A stretch of DNA of 64,000 nt, taken from NCBI RefSeq assembly GCF_900128505.1, contig NZ_LT669941.1, positions 3,342,420 to 3,406,419 on the forward strand, in the 5' to 3' direction. How positions within the stretch are numbered: the first letter of the stretch is position 1; every line of letters begins with the position of its first letter. Made by a program: the position numbers and the translations under genes. Source of the stretch: Parabacteroides timonensis (lineage in GTDB: Bacteria; Bacteroidota; Bacteroidia; Bacteroidales; Tannerellaceae). The notes beneath the pieces are model-generated. The model saw only the letters and a program-made list of their open reading frames with translations. It ran no database searches and had not been told where the DNA came from. Shown here one piece after another: positions 49,197 through 58,300 of the stretch.

Positions 49197-49276
49197 AAAT
49201 CTAAATTTTAATATTAATAATAGTGTTAATGAAATAGTTCTTGTTCAATCATTTACATACTCTAGTCCAATTCGAG

Positions 49277-49481
49277 TGACTAGAAAAAACGACCGTTTAT
49301 TCTAGTCATGCTTTTGAGGGGGATGTCTGTTCGTAGTCAAAACATAGAATTTCGTACTTGTTTTGCTATTCTATTGATAAGAAAGGAGATACTAATGATA
49401 TTTTTCTTTGAAAAAGGATTGTGATTTCAAAAGTTATAAGTACTTTTGTTGACGAGAATAAACGGTCGTTTTTTCTAGTCA
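49277..49481. promoter_or_regulatory. Invertible promoter segment of cassette 2
   Basis: The arms 49277-49308 and 49450-49481 are 32-bp inverted repeats with one mismatch. Using the same 30-bp core as cassette 1 (49278-49307 and 49451-49480) the spacer is again 143 bp. The arms start GACTAGAAAAAACGACCG and share the GACTAGAAAAAA...CTmGTC frame with cassette 1. A 24-bp block at 49362-49385 matches 13887-13910 with one difference. The only promoter boxes found in the spacer point right, away from the 1337-aa gene. Confidence 0.85.
49419..49448 (+). promoter_or_regulatory. Bacteroidetes promoter inside invertible segment 2, facing right
   Basis: TTG at 49419-49421 and TACTTTTG at 49441-49448 are 19 bp apart, a full consensus match. 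As assembled it would transcribe the gene-free AT-rich region 49482-49910 and then run antisense to the exonuclease-family gene, unless stopped by the hairpin at 49996-50030. Confidence 0.75.
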
Positions 49482-49567
49482 GTCATAATAAGACATTCTT
49501 CTCTTATTTTTCATAGCATTTAATGCAATAAATCACTCCTAGAAATATAGCTATTATATATATTAAT

Positions 49568-49579
49568 GTACGCGCGTAC
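49568..49579. promoter_or_regulatory. Palindrome in an AT-rich tract (cassette 2)
   Basis: GTACGCGCGTAC is a perfect 12-bp palindrome flanked by TATATATTAAT and TTTTATAAATATA. It corresponds in position and flanks to 14084-14099. The rest of 49482-49805 holds no gene that I can support. Confidence 0.4.
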
Positions 49580-49805
49580 CTTTTATAAATATAATTTTCT
49601 TTCAATTTGGCGTCAAAGGCGCCCTTACACCCATAACAAACTATATATCTACACTTTACAGATGACGCCACCTTTAAATCCAGCGTCACCCACTACTTTT
49701 TGGAGCTCTTTTTCAGATCATCGGCATAATTAAAGATTTTCATCAGGAAGACTAAGCCTAAAGTATACGACAATTTATGGGATTTGTCCGCTATTTTAAA
49801 TATGT

Positions 49806-49893
49806 AAGGCGGTGGATACAGATATGCAAGGCAAGCCTTTCAAAAAAGCAAGGCTTGCCTTACATATTTGTAAAGTATATATTACTTATTTAA
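49806..49893. repeat. Four direct repeats of 22-bp period (cassette 2)
   Basis: Units begin at 49806, 49828, 49850 and 49872, each opening AAGGC or AAAGT. The second and third contain AAGGCAAGCCTT and AAGGCTTGCCTTACAT. The array matches that at 14242-14329 in unit length, copy number and a 19-bp identical stretch at 49857-49875. Here no HU-like gene follows. Confidence 0.7.
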
Positions 49894-49985
49894 AGTACAG
49901 GAGAAAAATATTTAATCATGCTGAATATGAGGTTTAAAGATAGTGATGAAATTGCTTAACTGTAACGCTGATATTTTAAATAGGG

Positions 49986-50030
49986 TAAAAAAAGAAAGGT
50001 GACGCCGTACTGTTGGTACGGCGTCACCTT
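49986..50030 (-). terminator. Strong intrinsic terminator of the exonuclease-family gene
   Basis: AAGGTGACGCCGTAC (49996-50010) and its exact complement (50016-50030) form a 15-bp stem with a 5-nt loop. On the minus strand the stem is followed by TTTCTTTTTTT. It lies about 78 bp after the stop at 50108. Confidence 0.85.
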
Positions 50031-50107
50031 CATAAGTATTTATATTCAACGGATACAGTCCATATTTACAGCCATTGACGCCATAAATACAAAAAAGAAT
50101 CTTCCGG

Positions 50108-50974
50108 CTATTCTTTCGGAATAAACATACTGATGCCAACCGGGTAATGATCGGAAAGGTAATCGTTATCGGGGCCGTTATAGATTTGAGCATCTACACA
50201 GTTAGGGCGAAGGCTATCGGTAACAAAGATAAAATCGATCCGTTCCTGCTGACGACGCAAGGCTTCTCCTTTCGGAGAACTGGCCAGGATACGGGTCGGG
50301 AATGAATAACGCTGACTATCGGGGGTAAACATATAGCAGATATCATGCAATGATGCAGCCATAAAAGTCGATATAACTGCATAATTCTCCAGATGCTCGT
50401 CTGTCCAGGAAGCATCGAAAGGAGAATGGGCATTCATATCACCCATCAACAAGCAACTGGTCAGCTGGTTACTATGTATATAGTTTACAATATTATCCGC
50501 TTCCTGTTTACGTTTCAGACGATCGGAAGGATTTAGGTGCGTTACCAGAAAGTCCATGTCGAGCACTTTACAATGTAACAAGCCATGTCCGTATCCATCT
50601 ATTTTCCGGTCGATTACCTTGATAGGCGTTTTGGAAGTAAGACCGACCGGATAACCGTTCTCCTTCACGATAGCGGCATACGGGTGACCATATCCGGCAG
50701 CCAGTTCTTTCAACTTAGCTTCGGTGAAGCCACAAAGTTCGTTCAGTGCCAATACATCGGGCGATTGCTCTTTTACCCAGGCGGTGAAACGGGCGATACG
50801 ATCCTGATCGGTGCCGTTGCTGAAGCCATCCATAATGTTGTAAGAAATGATCTTTATCTTCTGACGATCGGTACGCCAGTCTCGTTCATAAGTCTGGGCT
50901 TCCAATATCGGAGATATAAACATGGATAACAGAAACAAGAGGAATACACTTTTTAATAATCGCTTCATTGCCAT
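50108..50974 (-). CDS. Secreted endonuclease/exonuclease/phosphatase family protein
   Basis: The 288-residue product has an N-terminal signal peptide (LKSVFLLFLLSMFISPILEA) and the EEP fold motifs ISYNIMDG, the Glu in LALNELCG, FLVTHLNPSD, LLMGDMNAHS, RIDFIFV and LSDHYPVG. These give the metal-binding and catalytic residues of the DNase I-like superfamily. Such secreted members may be nucleases, phosphodiesterases or phosphatases; the substrate is not evident. It is separated by 5 bp from birA, so it may be cotranscribed with it. Confidence 0.92.
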   Translation of the reverse strand: MAMKRLLKSVFLLFLLSMFISPILEAQTYERDWRTDRQKIKIISYNIMDGFSNGTDQDRIARFTAWVKEQSPDVLALNELCGFTEAKLKELAAGYGHPYAAIVKENGYPVGLTSKTPIKVIDRKIDGYGHGLLHCKVLDMDFLVTHLNPSDRLKRKQEADNIVNYIHSNQLTSCLLMGDMNAHSPFDASWTDEHLENYAVISTFMAASLHDICYMFTPDSQRYSFPTRILASSPKGEALRRQQERIDFIFVTDSLRPNCVDAQIYNGPDNDYLSDHYPVGISMFIPKE

Positions 50975-50979
50975 AGTAT

Positions 50980-51741
50980 TTAGATTGAATTATTGTCGAC
51001 TACCGATACTTCCTTAAACGCATACCGCCTCACTTCCCCGTCATTCAGTTCGAGGATCAGATGACCGGTCGGCTCTATGCCCTGGATACGTGCCTGGAAA
51101 ACTCCCTGCTCATCACGGTACGGATAAAAGCCCTCTCCACGATAAAGGGCAGCCATATAGCTATTCCGTATCTCTTCCTCCTTCTCCAGGATCAGGCCGA
51201 GATAACGGTCGTAAAGACGTTTCAGGAAACTGTTCAACAGTTCTTCCCGGTCATATTCCCGACCGGTGATCTGGAACAATGAAACCGGATTGGGAGCATT
51301 ACTCAGGAACTCCCGCTGGTTTATATTGATACCGATACCGATCACTGAACAATAGAGCGAATGCCCCGTCAGGTCGTTCTCTATCAGCATGCCGCATATC
51401 TTCCGGTCTTTCCAGTAGATATCATTCGGCCATTTCACCGTTACATCGTCGATATACTGATCAAGCGTCTCTTTTACGCTGAGCGCAGCTATCTGGGAAA
51501 TCAGGAACTGACGGTTGGCCGGAAGGAAATCCGGATAAAAGATTACACTGAACATCAAGTTTTTACCCTCTTCCGACTCCCATGAGTTGCCTACCTGTCC
51601 ACGTCCGGCTGTCTGAAACTCGGTAACAACGACGCTTCCTTCCGGTAGCGATTCTTTACCTACCAGCCCACGGAGATAGTTATTCGTAGAGCTCGTTTCG
51701 TTCAGGCGGATAAAGCGCGGCGTTTCGTTTTCTTCATTCAT
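50980..51741 (-). CDS. birA: Biotin--[acetyl-CoA-carboxylase] ligase
   Basis: The 253-residue product contains ETSSTNNYL, the biotinyl-AMP loop QTAGRGQVGNSWES, VKWPNDIYW and KICGMLIEND, then the C-terminal SH3-like domain. It attaches biotin to carboxylase carrier domains. There is no N-terminal HTH, so it should not be a repressor. The start overlaps the end of the MmcQ-like gene by 8 bp. Confidence 0.96.
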   Translation of the reverse strand: MNEENETPRFIRLNETSSTNNYLRGLVGKESLPEGSVVVTEFQTAGRGQVGNSWESEEGKNLMFSVIFYPDFLPANRQFLISQIAALSVKETLDQYIDDVTVKWPNDIYWKDRKICGMLIENDLTGHSLYCSVIGIGININQREFLSNAPNPVSLFQITGREYDREELLNSFLKRLYDRYLGLILEKEEEIRNSYMAALYRGEGFYPYRDEQGVFQARIQGIEPTGHLILELNDGEVRRYAFKEVSVVDNNSI

Positions 51742-52087
51742 CGTATGTTTCCCTTATCTTTTTTGGCAGTTTGGCTATTACTTCACGATAGGAATGATGA
51801 ATCCAACGGCAGACCTCTTCGGCCGGCATATCGCGTTCCAGATAAACACCGTTCCAATACTTTTTATGGAAATGATAAGCCGGTTCCACTGCGGTATAAC
51901 GTTCACGCAGTTCTTCCGTATAATCAGTACTGCATTTCAAAGCGATATATGGTTCTTCCGCATCTAATGCCAGAAGAGCAAACATCTTGTTCTCCACCTT
52001 AAAGACCAGAGAGACATCGTCAAACGGAAAACTTTCCGTAACGTTTCTCAACGACAGGCAATATTCGCGGGCTTCTTCTATATTCAT
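51734..52087 (-). CDS. MmcQ/YjbR family protein
   Basis: I start at the ATG of MNIEEAREYCLSL (52085-52087), giving 117 residues, the usual size. The family features ESFPFDDVSLVFKVENKMFAL and YLERDMPAEEVCRWIHHSY are present. The CyaY-like fold is often annotated as DNA-binding but its function is not established. It overlaps birA and follows yraN by 16 bp. Confidence 0.88.
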   Translation of the reverse strand: MNIEEAREYCLSLRNVTESFPFDDVSLVFKVENKMFALLALDAEEPYIALKCSTDYTEELRERYTAVEPAYHFHKKYWNGVYLERDMPAEEVCRWIHHSYREVIAKLPKKIRETYDE

Positions 52088-52103
52088 ACTTTTCTTTGTT
52101 TTA

Positions 52104-52469
52104 TTATCTGCAAGGAGCGTAGAAAGCATCATCCAGATGTTCGATCTTATAGCCTTCCCGGCCCTTTATGAGCGTTATAATATCGAAGCGAACCGGATAG
52201 TCGAGATCGAAATAACGGACATAAGCATCTGCTGCGGCTACGATCCGCCTTATTTTCTTATCGTCGACAGCCTCTTCGGGCGAGATAAGAAAGTCTTCCG
52301 AACGGGTCTTTACCTCGACGACGATTATCTCGCTGTCTTTCAGGGCAACAATATCCAATTCGTAATGATGCCAGTGCCAGTTCGAATGCAGAACCGTATA
52401 GCCCTGATGAATCAAAAAGTCGCGTGCTGCAGCTTCCCCGTCTTTTCCTAAGTCGTTTCCTTCAGCCAT
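52104..52469 (-). CDS. YraN family (UPF0102) endonuclease-like protein
   Basis: Starting at the ATG of MAEGNDLGKDGE (52467-52469) gives 121 residues. GEAAARDFLIHQGY, HHYELDIVALKDSEIIVVEVKTR and the Asp/Glu/Lys set of a PD-(D/E)XK-like fold identify UPF0102. Its cellular role is unknown. A TATATTTG box at 52484-52491 on the minus strand is the probable promoter, facing that of the next rightward gene. Confidence 0.92.
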   Translation of the reverse strand: MAEGNDLGKDGEAAARDFLIHQGYTVLHSNWHWHHYELDIVALKDSEIIVVEVKTRSEDFLISPEEAVDDKKIRRIVAAADAYVRYFDLDYPVRFDIITLIKGREGYKIEHLDDAFYAPCR

Positions 52470-52523
52470 CTTATTAATTTGCACAAATATACTGTTTTTC
52501 TTTTTTATTTGCGCTTTCGCTTG

Positions 52524-52531
52524 TACATTTG
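52524..52531 (+). promoter_or_regulatory. -7 box of the RHH-tadA pair
   Basis: TACATTTG lies only 6 bp before the ATG at 52538, so transcription would begin at or next to the start codon, giving a nearly leaderless message. No good TTTG lies at 19-21 bp. Confidence 0.5.
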
Positions 52532-52537
52532 CACATT

Positions 52538-52765
52538 ATGGCACAGAAACGGAAATATTCAGCTCCACAACCCAACCGTCCGCGGGTATATAAGGTTACT
52601 TTTATGCTTAATGAAGAAGAGCAGAAGGCTGTCGACCGCTATCTGGCCAGATATAACATAGAAAACAAATCCCGGTGGTATCGGGAAACCATCCTTTCAC
52701 ACATACTCAAGACGCTGGAAGAGGACTATCCTACGCTCTTCAAGGAAAACGAAATGAGACGATGA
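52538..52765 (+). CDS. Small basic protein with ribbon-helix-helix-like layout
   Basis: From the ATG of MAQKRKYSAPQ (52538) this is 75 residues. A strand YKVTFMLN is followed by two helices (EEQKAVDRYLARYN and SRWYRETILSHILKTLEED), the order seen in Arc/MetJ-type DNA-binding proteins. The basic N-terminus supports nucleic-acid binding. The stop overlaps the tadA start as ATGA, so the two are translationally coupled. I do not know a named family. Confidence 0.7.
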   Translation: MAQKRKYSAPQPNRPRVYKVTFMLNEEEQKAVDRYLARYNIENKSRWYRETILSHILKTLEEDYPTLFKENEMRR

Positions 52766-53202
52766 ATCCATTTAACGACGAATATTTTATGAAACAGGCC
52801 CTGGTGGAAGCACGTGCTGCCGCGGCCGAAGGGGAAGTGCCCGTAGGGGCGGTAGTTGTATGTAACAACCAGATCATTGCCCGTGCCCATAACCAGACGG
52901 AACGGTTGAACGATCCGACGGCTCATGCGGAAATGCTTGCAATTACTGCTGCCGTAGGTGTATTGGGAGCGAAATACCTGACCGGTTGCAGCTTGTATGT
53001 GACAGTAGAACCTTGTATCATGTGTGCAGGAGCAATCGGCTGGTCACAACTAAGTACGATTGTATACGGTGCCAGCGACGAAAAGAGAGGATACCAGGAA
53101 TATGCCCCGAAAGCATTCCATCCGAAGGCCGTTGTAAAAAGGGGAGTGATGGAAAAGGAATGTGCGGAAGAGATGCAGAAATTCTTCCGGCAAAGAAGAT
53201 AA
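52762..53202 (+). CDS. tadA: tRNA-specific adenosine deaminase
   Basis: I start at the ATG of MNPFNDEYF (52762), which overlaps the upstream stop and gives 146 residues. The zinc and catalytic residues are in THAEMLAI (HAE) and EPCIMCAGAIGWS (PCxxC). TadA converts A34 to inosine in tRNA-Arg(ACG). Confidence 0.95.
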   Translation: MNPFNDEYFMKQALVEARAAAAEGEVPVGAVVVCNNQIIARAHNQTERLNDPTAHAEMLAITAAVGVLGAKYLTGCSLYVTVEPCIMCAGAIGWSQLSTIVYGASDEKRGYQEYAPKAFHPKAVVKRGVMEKECAEEMQKFFRQRR

Positions 53203-53210
53203 AAACAAAA

Positions 53211-53233
53211 ATCCCACGTCAAAAGCGCGGGAT
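53211..53233. terminator. Weak hairpin between tadA and the DUF4834 gene
   Basis: ATCCCACG (53211-53218) pairs with CGCGGGAT (53226-53233) with one mismatch. A-rich on the left, it could end transcripts from either side. Confidence 0.45.
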
Positions 53234-53248
53234 ACTGTTTGCATATAA

Positions 53249-53515
53249 CTATTTTACCTCTTCGAAGTCGACATACTCGCCTTCGTCTTTGGCAAAGATC
53301 TTCTTACGGTTTGCAGAAGCATAATCATCCTCAGCAGCATGCGAGTGCTGTTGCCCGCCAGAGTAACTGCTTGTCTGACGACGTTGCTCTCCCTTCTTTC
53401 CGCTGCTGCTTCCACTACCGAACAACATATTTTTAAATGTGCGCAGAATAGAGAAGCCCATCAGAAAAACTAACAGGATGAAGAAGAAAAACATTACAAA
53501 CAAAAACTTAAACAT
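53249..53515 (-). CDS. DUF4834 small membrane protein
   Basis: The 88-residue product has a very hydrophobic N-terminus (FLFVMFFFFILLVFLMGFSI), then a Gly/Ser/Gln-rich linker and the conserved KKIFAKDEGEYVDFEEV ending typical of this Bacteroidetes family. Its function is unknown. It follows pssA by 54 bp on the same strand. Confidence 0.85.
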   Translation of the reverse strand: MFKFLFVMFFFFILLVFLMGFSILRTFKNMLFGSGSSSGKKGEQRRQTSSYSGGQQHSHAAEDDYASANRKKIFAKDEGEYVDFEEVK

Positions 53516-53569
53516 AATATTCGTTACTTAGTTGGTTTATAAGAGAAACACATAGACCAAACCTCTTGT

Positions 53570-54265
53570 TTAGTGTCTTTTGTTAAAAATAGACAAGAGG
53601 ATATAGAGAAGAATCGTTCCGGCTATACCAAGCATACCGAAGAAGGCAACGAACAAGACTGCACAAACGACTAAGATATAGCGTCTTTCATTACCTTTCC
53701 AGCCAACCGACTTGATCTTTAACGAGAACATGGGAATCTCAGACACAAGCAATAAAGAGGTAGCCAACGCCACCACCAATGTAATCACAATGAACAGGAC
53801 ATTATTAGCCTGGCTCAAAGGAGACAATGAATATCCGACCGAGGCCCAGAACAACGCATGTGCCGGAACCGGCATACCGATAAAGGAAGTTGTCTGCCGT
53901 TCGTCGATATTAAATTTGGCCAGACGCAAACCCGAGAAAGCCGGGATCACAAAAGCCAGGTAAGGGATGTAACGTCCTATCTCTCCCAATGGAAGACAGG
54001 CCTGGCTCAGCATCCAGAATACGATCATCCCGGGAGCAACACCAAAGCTAACCATATCCGAAAGGGAGTCGAGCTCTTTCCCCATCGGGGAATAAGCTTT
54101 CAGCAAACGGGCGGCAAACCCGTCCAGGAAGTCGAACACGGCAGCGATAATGATCCATATAGCTGCCCACAGCAGATTTCCCTGCAACGCCATTACACTG
54201 GCTATACAGCCGGAAATAAGACTCAAACAAGTAATTGAGTTAGGAATATGTTTTCTGATATTCAT
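53570..54265 (-). CDS. pssA: CDP-diacylglycerol--serine O-phosphatidyltransferase
   Basis: This 231-residue membrane protein contains the CDP-alcohol transferase signature: DFLDGFAARLL with SPMGKELDSLSD carries the DG-AR and G-D-D residues. It has 7-8 predicted helices. It makes phosphatidylserine from CDP-diacylglycerol and serine. The next step is encoded 22 bp upstream (psd), forming a phosphatidylethanolamine operon. Confidence 0.95.
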   Translation of the reverse strand: MNIRKHIPNSITCLSLISGCIASVMALQGNLLWAAIWIIIAAVFDFLDGFAARLLKAYSPMGKELDSLSDMVSFGVAPGMIVFWMLSQACLPLGEIGRYIPYLAFVIPAFSGLRLAKFNIDERQTTSFIGMPVPAHALFWASVGYSLSPLSQANNVLFIVITLVVALATSLLLVSEIPMFSLKIKSVGWKGNERRYILVVCAVLFVAFFGMLGIAGTILLYILLSIFNKRH

Positions 54266-54287
54266 TGTTTCGTATATTTTCAGGACC

Positions 54288-54962
54288 TTATTCGCACGGG
54301 CATTTGCTCAAACGTGCAATCGGAGTCTGATTACCGGTAACCTTCTGATCCATCTCGATCAGAACTTCAGTCCCGACAGGTAAATAGACATCTACACGCG
54401 ACCCGAATTTGATAAAACCCATTTGTTCATCAACATGACATTTCTCTCCTACCTTCGCATAGGTAACAATGCGTCGTGCAAGTGCACCTGCAATCTGGCG
54501 GGCTAATACATCCGTTCCATTCTTGGTAGTGATAACAACAGCAGAACGCTCGTTTTCGGTACTGCTCTTGGGCAGATAGGCAGCCATGAACCGTCCGTTA
54601 TTATGAGAAACATGTTTCACTGTCCCGTTTACCGGAAACCAGTTGGCATGTACATTGAACACAGACATAAAGATAGATATCTGCAAACACTTCCGGTGAA
54701 GGATCTCATTCTCCATCACCTCTTCAATGGCAACGATCGTACCATCGGCAGGGGCAATCACCAGTCCTTCGGAGTCGTAAGGGAACCTACGGAACGGACT
54801 ACGGAAAAAATTCAGTACCAATAGAAAGAGAATGGTCGATACCGATGCAACAGAATAGAACAACGCCTCCTTGCTGATGGTATGGTATATTGCGACATTC
54901 ACGATAAACAACACCGTAAATAACGTAAGTAGTAGACCTGTTCCTTCTTTATGTACTTTCAT
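54288..54962 (-). CDS. psd: Phosphatidylserine decarboxylase family protein
   Basis: The 224-residue product has two N-terminal helices (LLLTLFTVLFIVNVAIYHTI), then the conserved ADGTIVAIEEV, NVHANWFPVNGTVKHV and GFIKFGSRVDVYLP. The GS of FGSR is the expected self-cleavage site that yields the pyruvoyl cofactor. This short Psd type is common in Bacteroidetes. It decarboxylates the PssA product. Confidence 0.95.
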   Translation of the reverse strand: MKVHKEGTGLLLTLFTVLFIVNVAIYHTISKEALFYSVASVSTILFLLVLNFFRSPFRRFPYDSEGLVIAPADGTIVAIEEVMENEILHRKCLQISIFMSVFNVHANWFPVNGTVKHVSHNNGRFMAAYLPKSSTENERSAVVITTKNGTDVLARQIAGALARRIVTYAKVGEKCHVDEQMGFIKFGSRVDVYLPVGTEVLIEMDQKVTGNQTPIARLSKCPCE

Positions 54963-54996
54963 TCTTTTCCTAAAACTGCATTTTTATTACAATCTG

Positions 54997-55026
54997 CAAA
55001 AGTATTCATTTTTGTGGAATAACAAA
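54997..55026 (-). promoter_or_regulatory. Promoter of the psd-pssA-DUF4834 operon
   Basis: On the minus strand TTTG (55023-55026) and TACTTTTG (54997-55004) are 18 bp apart, with a leader of about 30 nt to the psd start. Confidence 0.65.
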
Positions 55027-55033
55027 ACAATTC

Positions 55034-55380
55034 AGTTGACAATTGACAGATGACAGTTGACAGATAAATGAATTGTAACATAATTACGAACAAATATCTG
55101 CATTTATCATCTGAAAAAGGTTTCACCTTTTGACAGTTTTGAATGTAGTGTCGTTGGTAGGGGCGGTTCGCGAACCGCCCTTACAGGTGCCGTCATAATG
55201 GAACAGGCAGGTTCGACCGTAGGGGCAGGTTCCAAACCTGCCCGTTGTGACAATGATTACATCCTGTTGATATTGGGCGGGTTTGGAACCCACCCCTACG
55301 AGGTCGGTTATTTAGGTTCACCTTTTTCTAATTCCGAACGCGAAGCCCAATTGTCAATTATCAATTGTCAATTAACAAAA
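55034..55380. repeat. Cluster of dispersed intergenic repeats and hairpins
   Basis: The 398-bp gap between psd and the helicase gene holds TTGACAATTGACAGATGACA repeats at 55034-55063 and TTGTCAATTATCAATTGTCA copies at 55345-55375. Between them are three hairpins of the GTAGGGGC type: GGGCGGTTCGCGAACCGCCC (55161-55180), AGGGGCAGGTT/AACCTGCCC (55221-55243), and an inverted copy at 55275-55299. It appears to be a collection of small mobile or REP-like elements with no gene. Confidence 0.65.
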
Positions 55381-58300
55381 TCCTGCCCTGTTCAACATAC
55401 CAGAGAAAACCTTCCACTTTTGTGTAGCCCATCTGGCGGATCAGCTTCATATAATTCTTTACCTGGCTATGGTGTCTCTTATCCTGGATATCCCCGAACT
55501 TATAGTCGACCACCACCACTTTATCGGCCGTGATCATTACCCGGTCAGGACGTTTCGACAGTCCTTTTCCGAAAAGGATATCCACTTCATTGAGTACACG
55601 GGCTGTTCCGTCATACCAGGGAAGGACTTCCGTTGTTTTGAGCAATTCCTCTAAACGGAGAATCAATGTTTCAGCTTCACTTTTATTGATCACTCCGGCC
55701 AGACGGTAACTCTCTACGGCCGATCCTATATCTGCACATGTCCGTATCTGACTCAACACTTCATGCATCAACGCGCCATGTTTCCGTTTCTCATTATCAA
55801 AGAAAAAGCCTTTTCCATGCAAACGGAGTTGAAGGCGGTCGTCGGGAGAGATGGAGTTGATACGGATCATTTCTACTTCTTCCGGGGATGAGTCGTCCGT
55901 CTTTGCAACTGACGGATGCCACCAGCTTCCTAGTTCAAAAAGTCCGGCTTTTGTATCGAAAGAGGGGGACAAAGGTATTAAAGACTCTCCTTGCTTGGTA
56001 TCCGTTACTTTCCAGTGCAATGCACCCCAAAGCGCATCGGCGACAGACGATATCTTCTCAACCTCTCCAGTCTCTTCTTTTATCTTCTTAGGACGCGGGG
56101 CAAAGACGATCAGTTCTTCTTTCGAGCGTGTAAAGGCCACATACAAAGTATTCAGGTTATCGATAAAGGCGTGCAACCGTTCACGGAAATAGTCTTCTGC
56201 AAAGATGGTATTCCCCAACGACTGGCTGTAACGCACCGGAACCAAATGTAAGCGATCGAACGGTTTTGTATCCGGCTTGCACCAAAGGATAACGGGTTTC
56301 GACGGTTTATGGTCGATCTCCCAATCGCCGAAAGGTATGACAACGACCTTAAAGCCCAACCCTTTCGATTTATGGACGGTAAGGATACGGATCGCATTCT
56401 GTGCGTCGGGCGTGGCAATCGTCTTACGATAGCCTGCATCATCCCACCATTTCAGGAAACGGCTCAGGTCGGCACTTTCTTTTTGGGTATATTCGGATAC
56501 CATATCAAGAAAAGCCTGTACAAAGACTTGTTCATTATCCTGGAAGTGACCGGAGAAAAGCCGGAAGAGTCCTTCCGATATTTCATACAACGACTGGCGG
56601 GAAAGCGCTTGCAGTTCGGAAGCGATCTCCGACGGGAAAGCCAGTCCGGTCGTTTCTACGGAACAGATATCCGGACAGTCCGTTGCTGCCGGTTCATCCT
56701 TTAATATCCGGTAAGAATACAAGGCTGTTTGTTCGTTGATCTTGTCTTCGGGGTTCTTCAGATAGCGCAACAGGGCGATCATAAACCTTACGGCAGGCGA
56801 TCCGCTGACAAACAGGGCTTCATCGGAGATAATATCATAATTATAACGGTCGGAAGGGTTTTCTTCTTTGTAGGAAAGTAACTTATCTGCCACCATAGCT
56901 CCCTCCATATTGGTCCGCACCAGGATTGCTATATCCTTCAATGCATAACCGTTGTCCTGTAACTGTTCAACGACCTGGGGCAAGCGGTCGAGTGCTTCTT
57001 CTTTCCAGTCCTTCTCCTCATCACCCGACAAGAATTCGATTCTGACATGTCCGTCCTTCTGCTGAAAAGGAGGGGGCACCTGTTGGTAACTCTTATCATA
57101 AGCAGACATGATCTTGGTAAGGAAAGAGGCGCGTTGCTTTTCACTCAGCGAAGAAGTCAACAGCGTTTCATTATACACTGTCTGCAACAGGGCAGGAATA
57201 GAAGTAAAGAAAGTGTTATTGAACTCCACGATATTCCGGCAACTACGCCAGTTCTCCTTCAGTGTTTCTTCCGTTACTTCTTCGGCGGAGAAATCGGTTT
57301 GTACCTGTTCGTCCAATAGTTTCCAGTCGGAGTTACGGAAACGGTAGATACTCTGCTTCACGTCACCTACGATCAGGTTGGCCCGGTCGTGTGCCAGGCT
57401 TTCTTCTATCAACGGACGGAAATTGTTCCATTGCATGCCGCTGGTATCCTGAAACTCGTCGATCATATAATGATCTACATGCGTACCGGTTTTCTCGTAG
57501 ATAAACGGGGCATTACTTCCACCGATCACTTTGTTTAGCAATTCGGTGGTATCGGCGATCAGCATGACATTCTTTTCCTCACGGTAAGAGGCTATCTGAC
57601 GGGAGACATCGGTCAGAATCCCGAGGGTATAGTAATAACGGACTATTTCGCGGGCCGTATTATAGGCCGTCAGGTTGGAGAATAAAGCGACTATATTCTT
57701 GATGCAGTCATTCAACCCGTCTTCGAAAGCACATCCGATGATCTGGCGGGCACCCTGCGGAGTGGTCTTGGTGAAACACCCCTCCAGGTTATCGGCCAGG
57801 CTGATAAACGTAGCGGAAGGATCTTTCATTTCTCCCCGTTCGAGCCGCTCGAGCAAGGTAAGCGGGGAACGACTGCCTCCTTTAAAGTCAGTCGTACGGA
57901 GGGCATATTTATTGAGTATCTGCAAGCCCCTTTCACCCAAACGTTTGGCCTCGGCTTCTACCGAACGGATAATGCCGAACAATTCATTCTTATAGTTCTC
58001 CAGTGCTTCCTTATCCTGGATATCTTTGGCGACTTCATCACTGGAAGCCTTATAGCTTTCTTTAAAGACTTCACGACTCAAAGACATGATATCTTTGCGC
58101 AGGTTCCATTCGCCTCCGTTCTCGATCTTATCTTCGGCAAAACGGAGCAACCAGCCCAGGAGTTCTTTACTTTCGGGCTTCTCCAGATCGGCCAATAGAT
58201 TATCGATCGCGGAAGTCAACACCAGTTCCTGATCCATCTCGATACCGTAACCGCCCTGCAAACCGATCTCGCGGGTAAAAGCGCGCATGGTCTGCTGGAA

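Noticed and set aside
49504..49689. Possible 61-aa membrane peptide on the minus strand in cassette 2
   Set aside because: It lies in the AT-rich tract, has no convincing start signal, and has no counterpart in the matching region of cassette 1.
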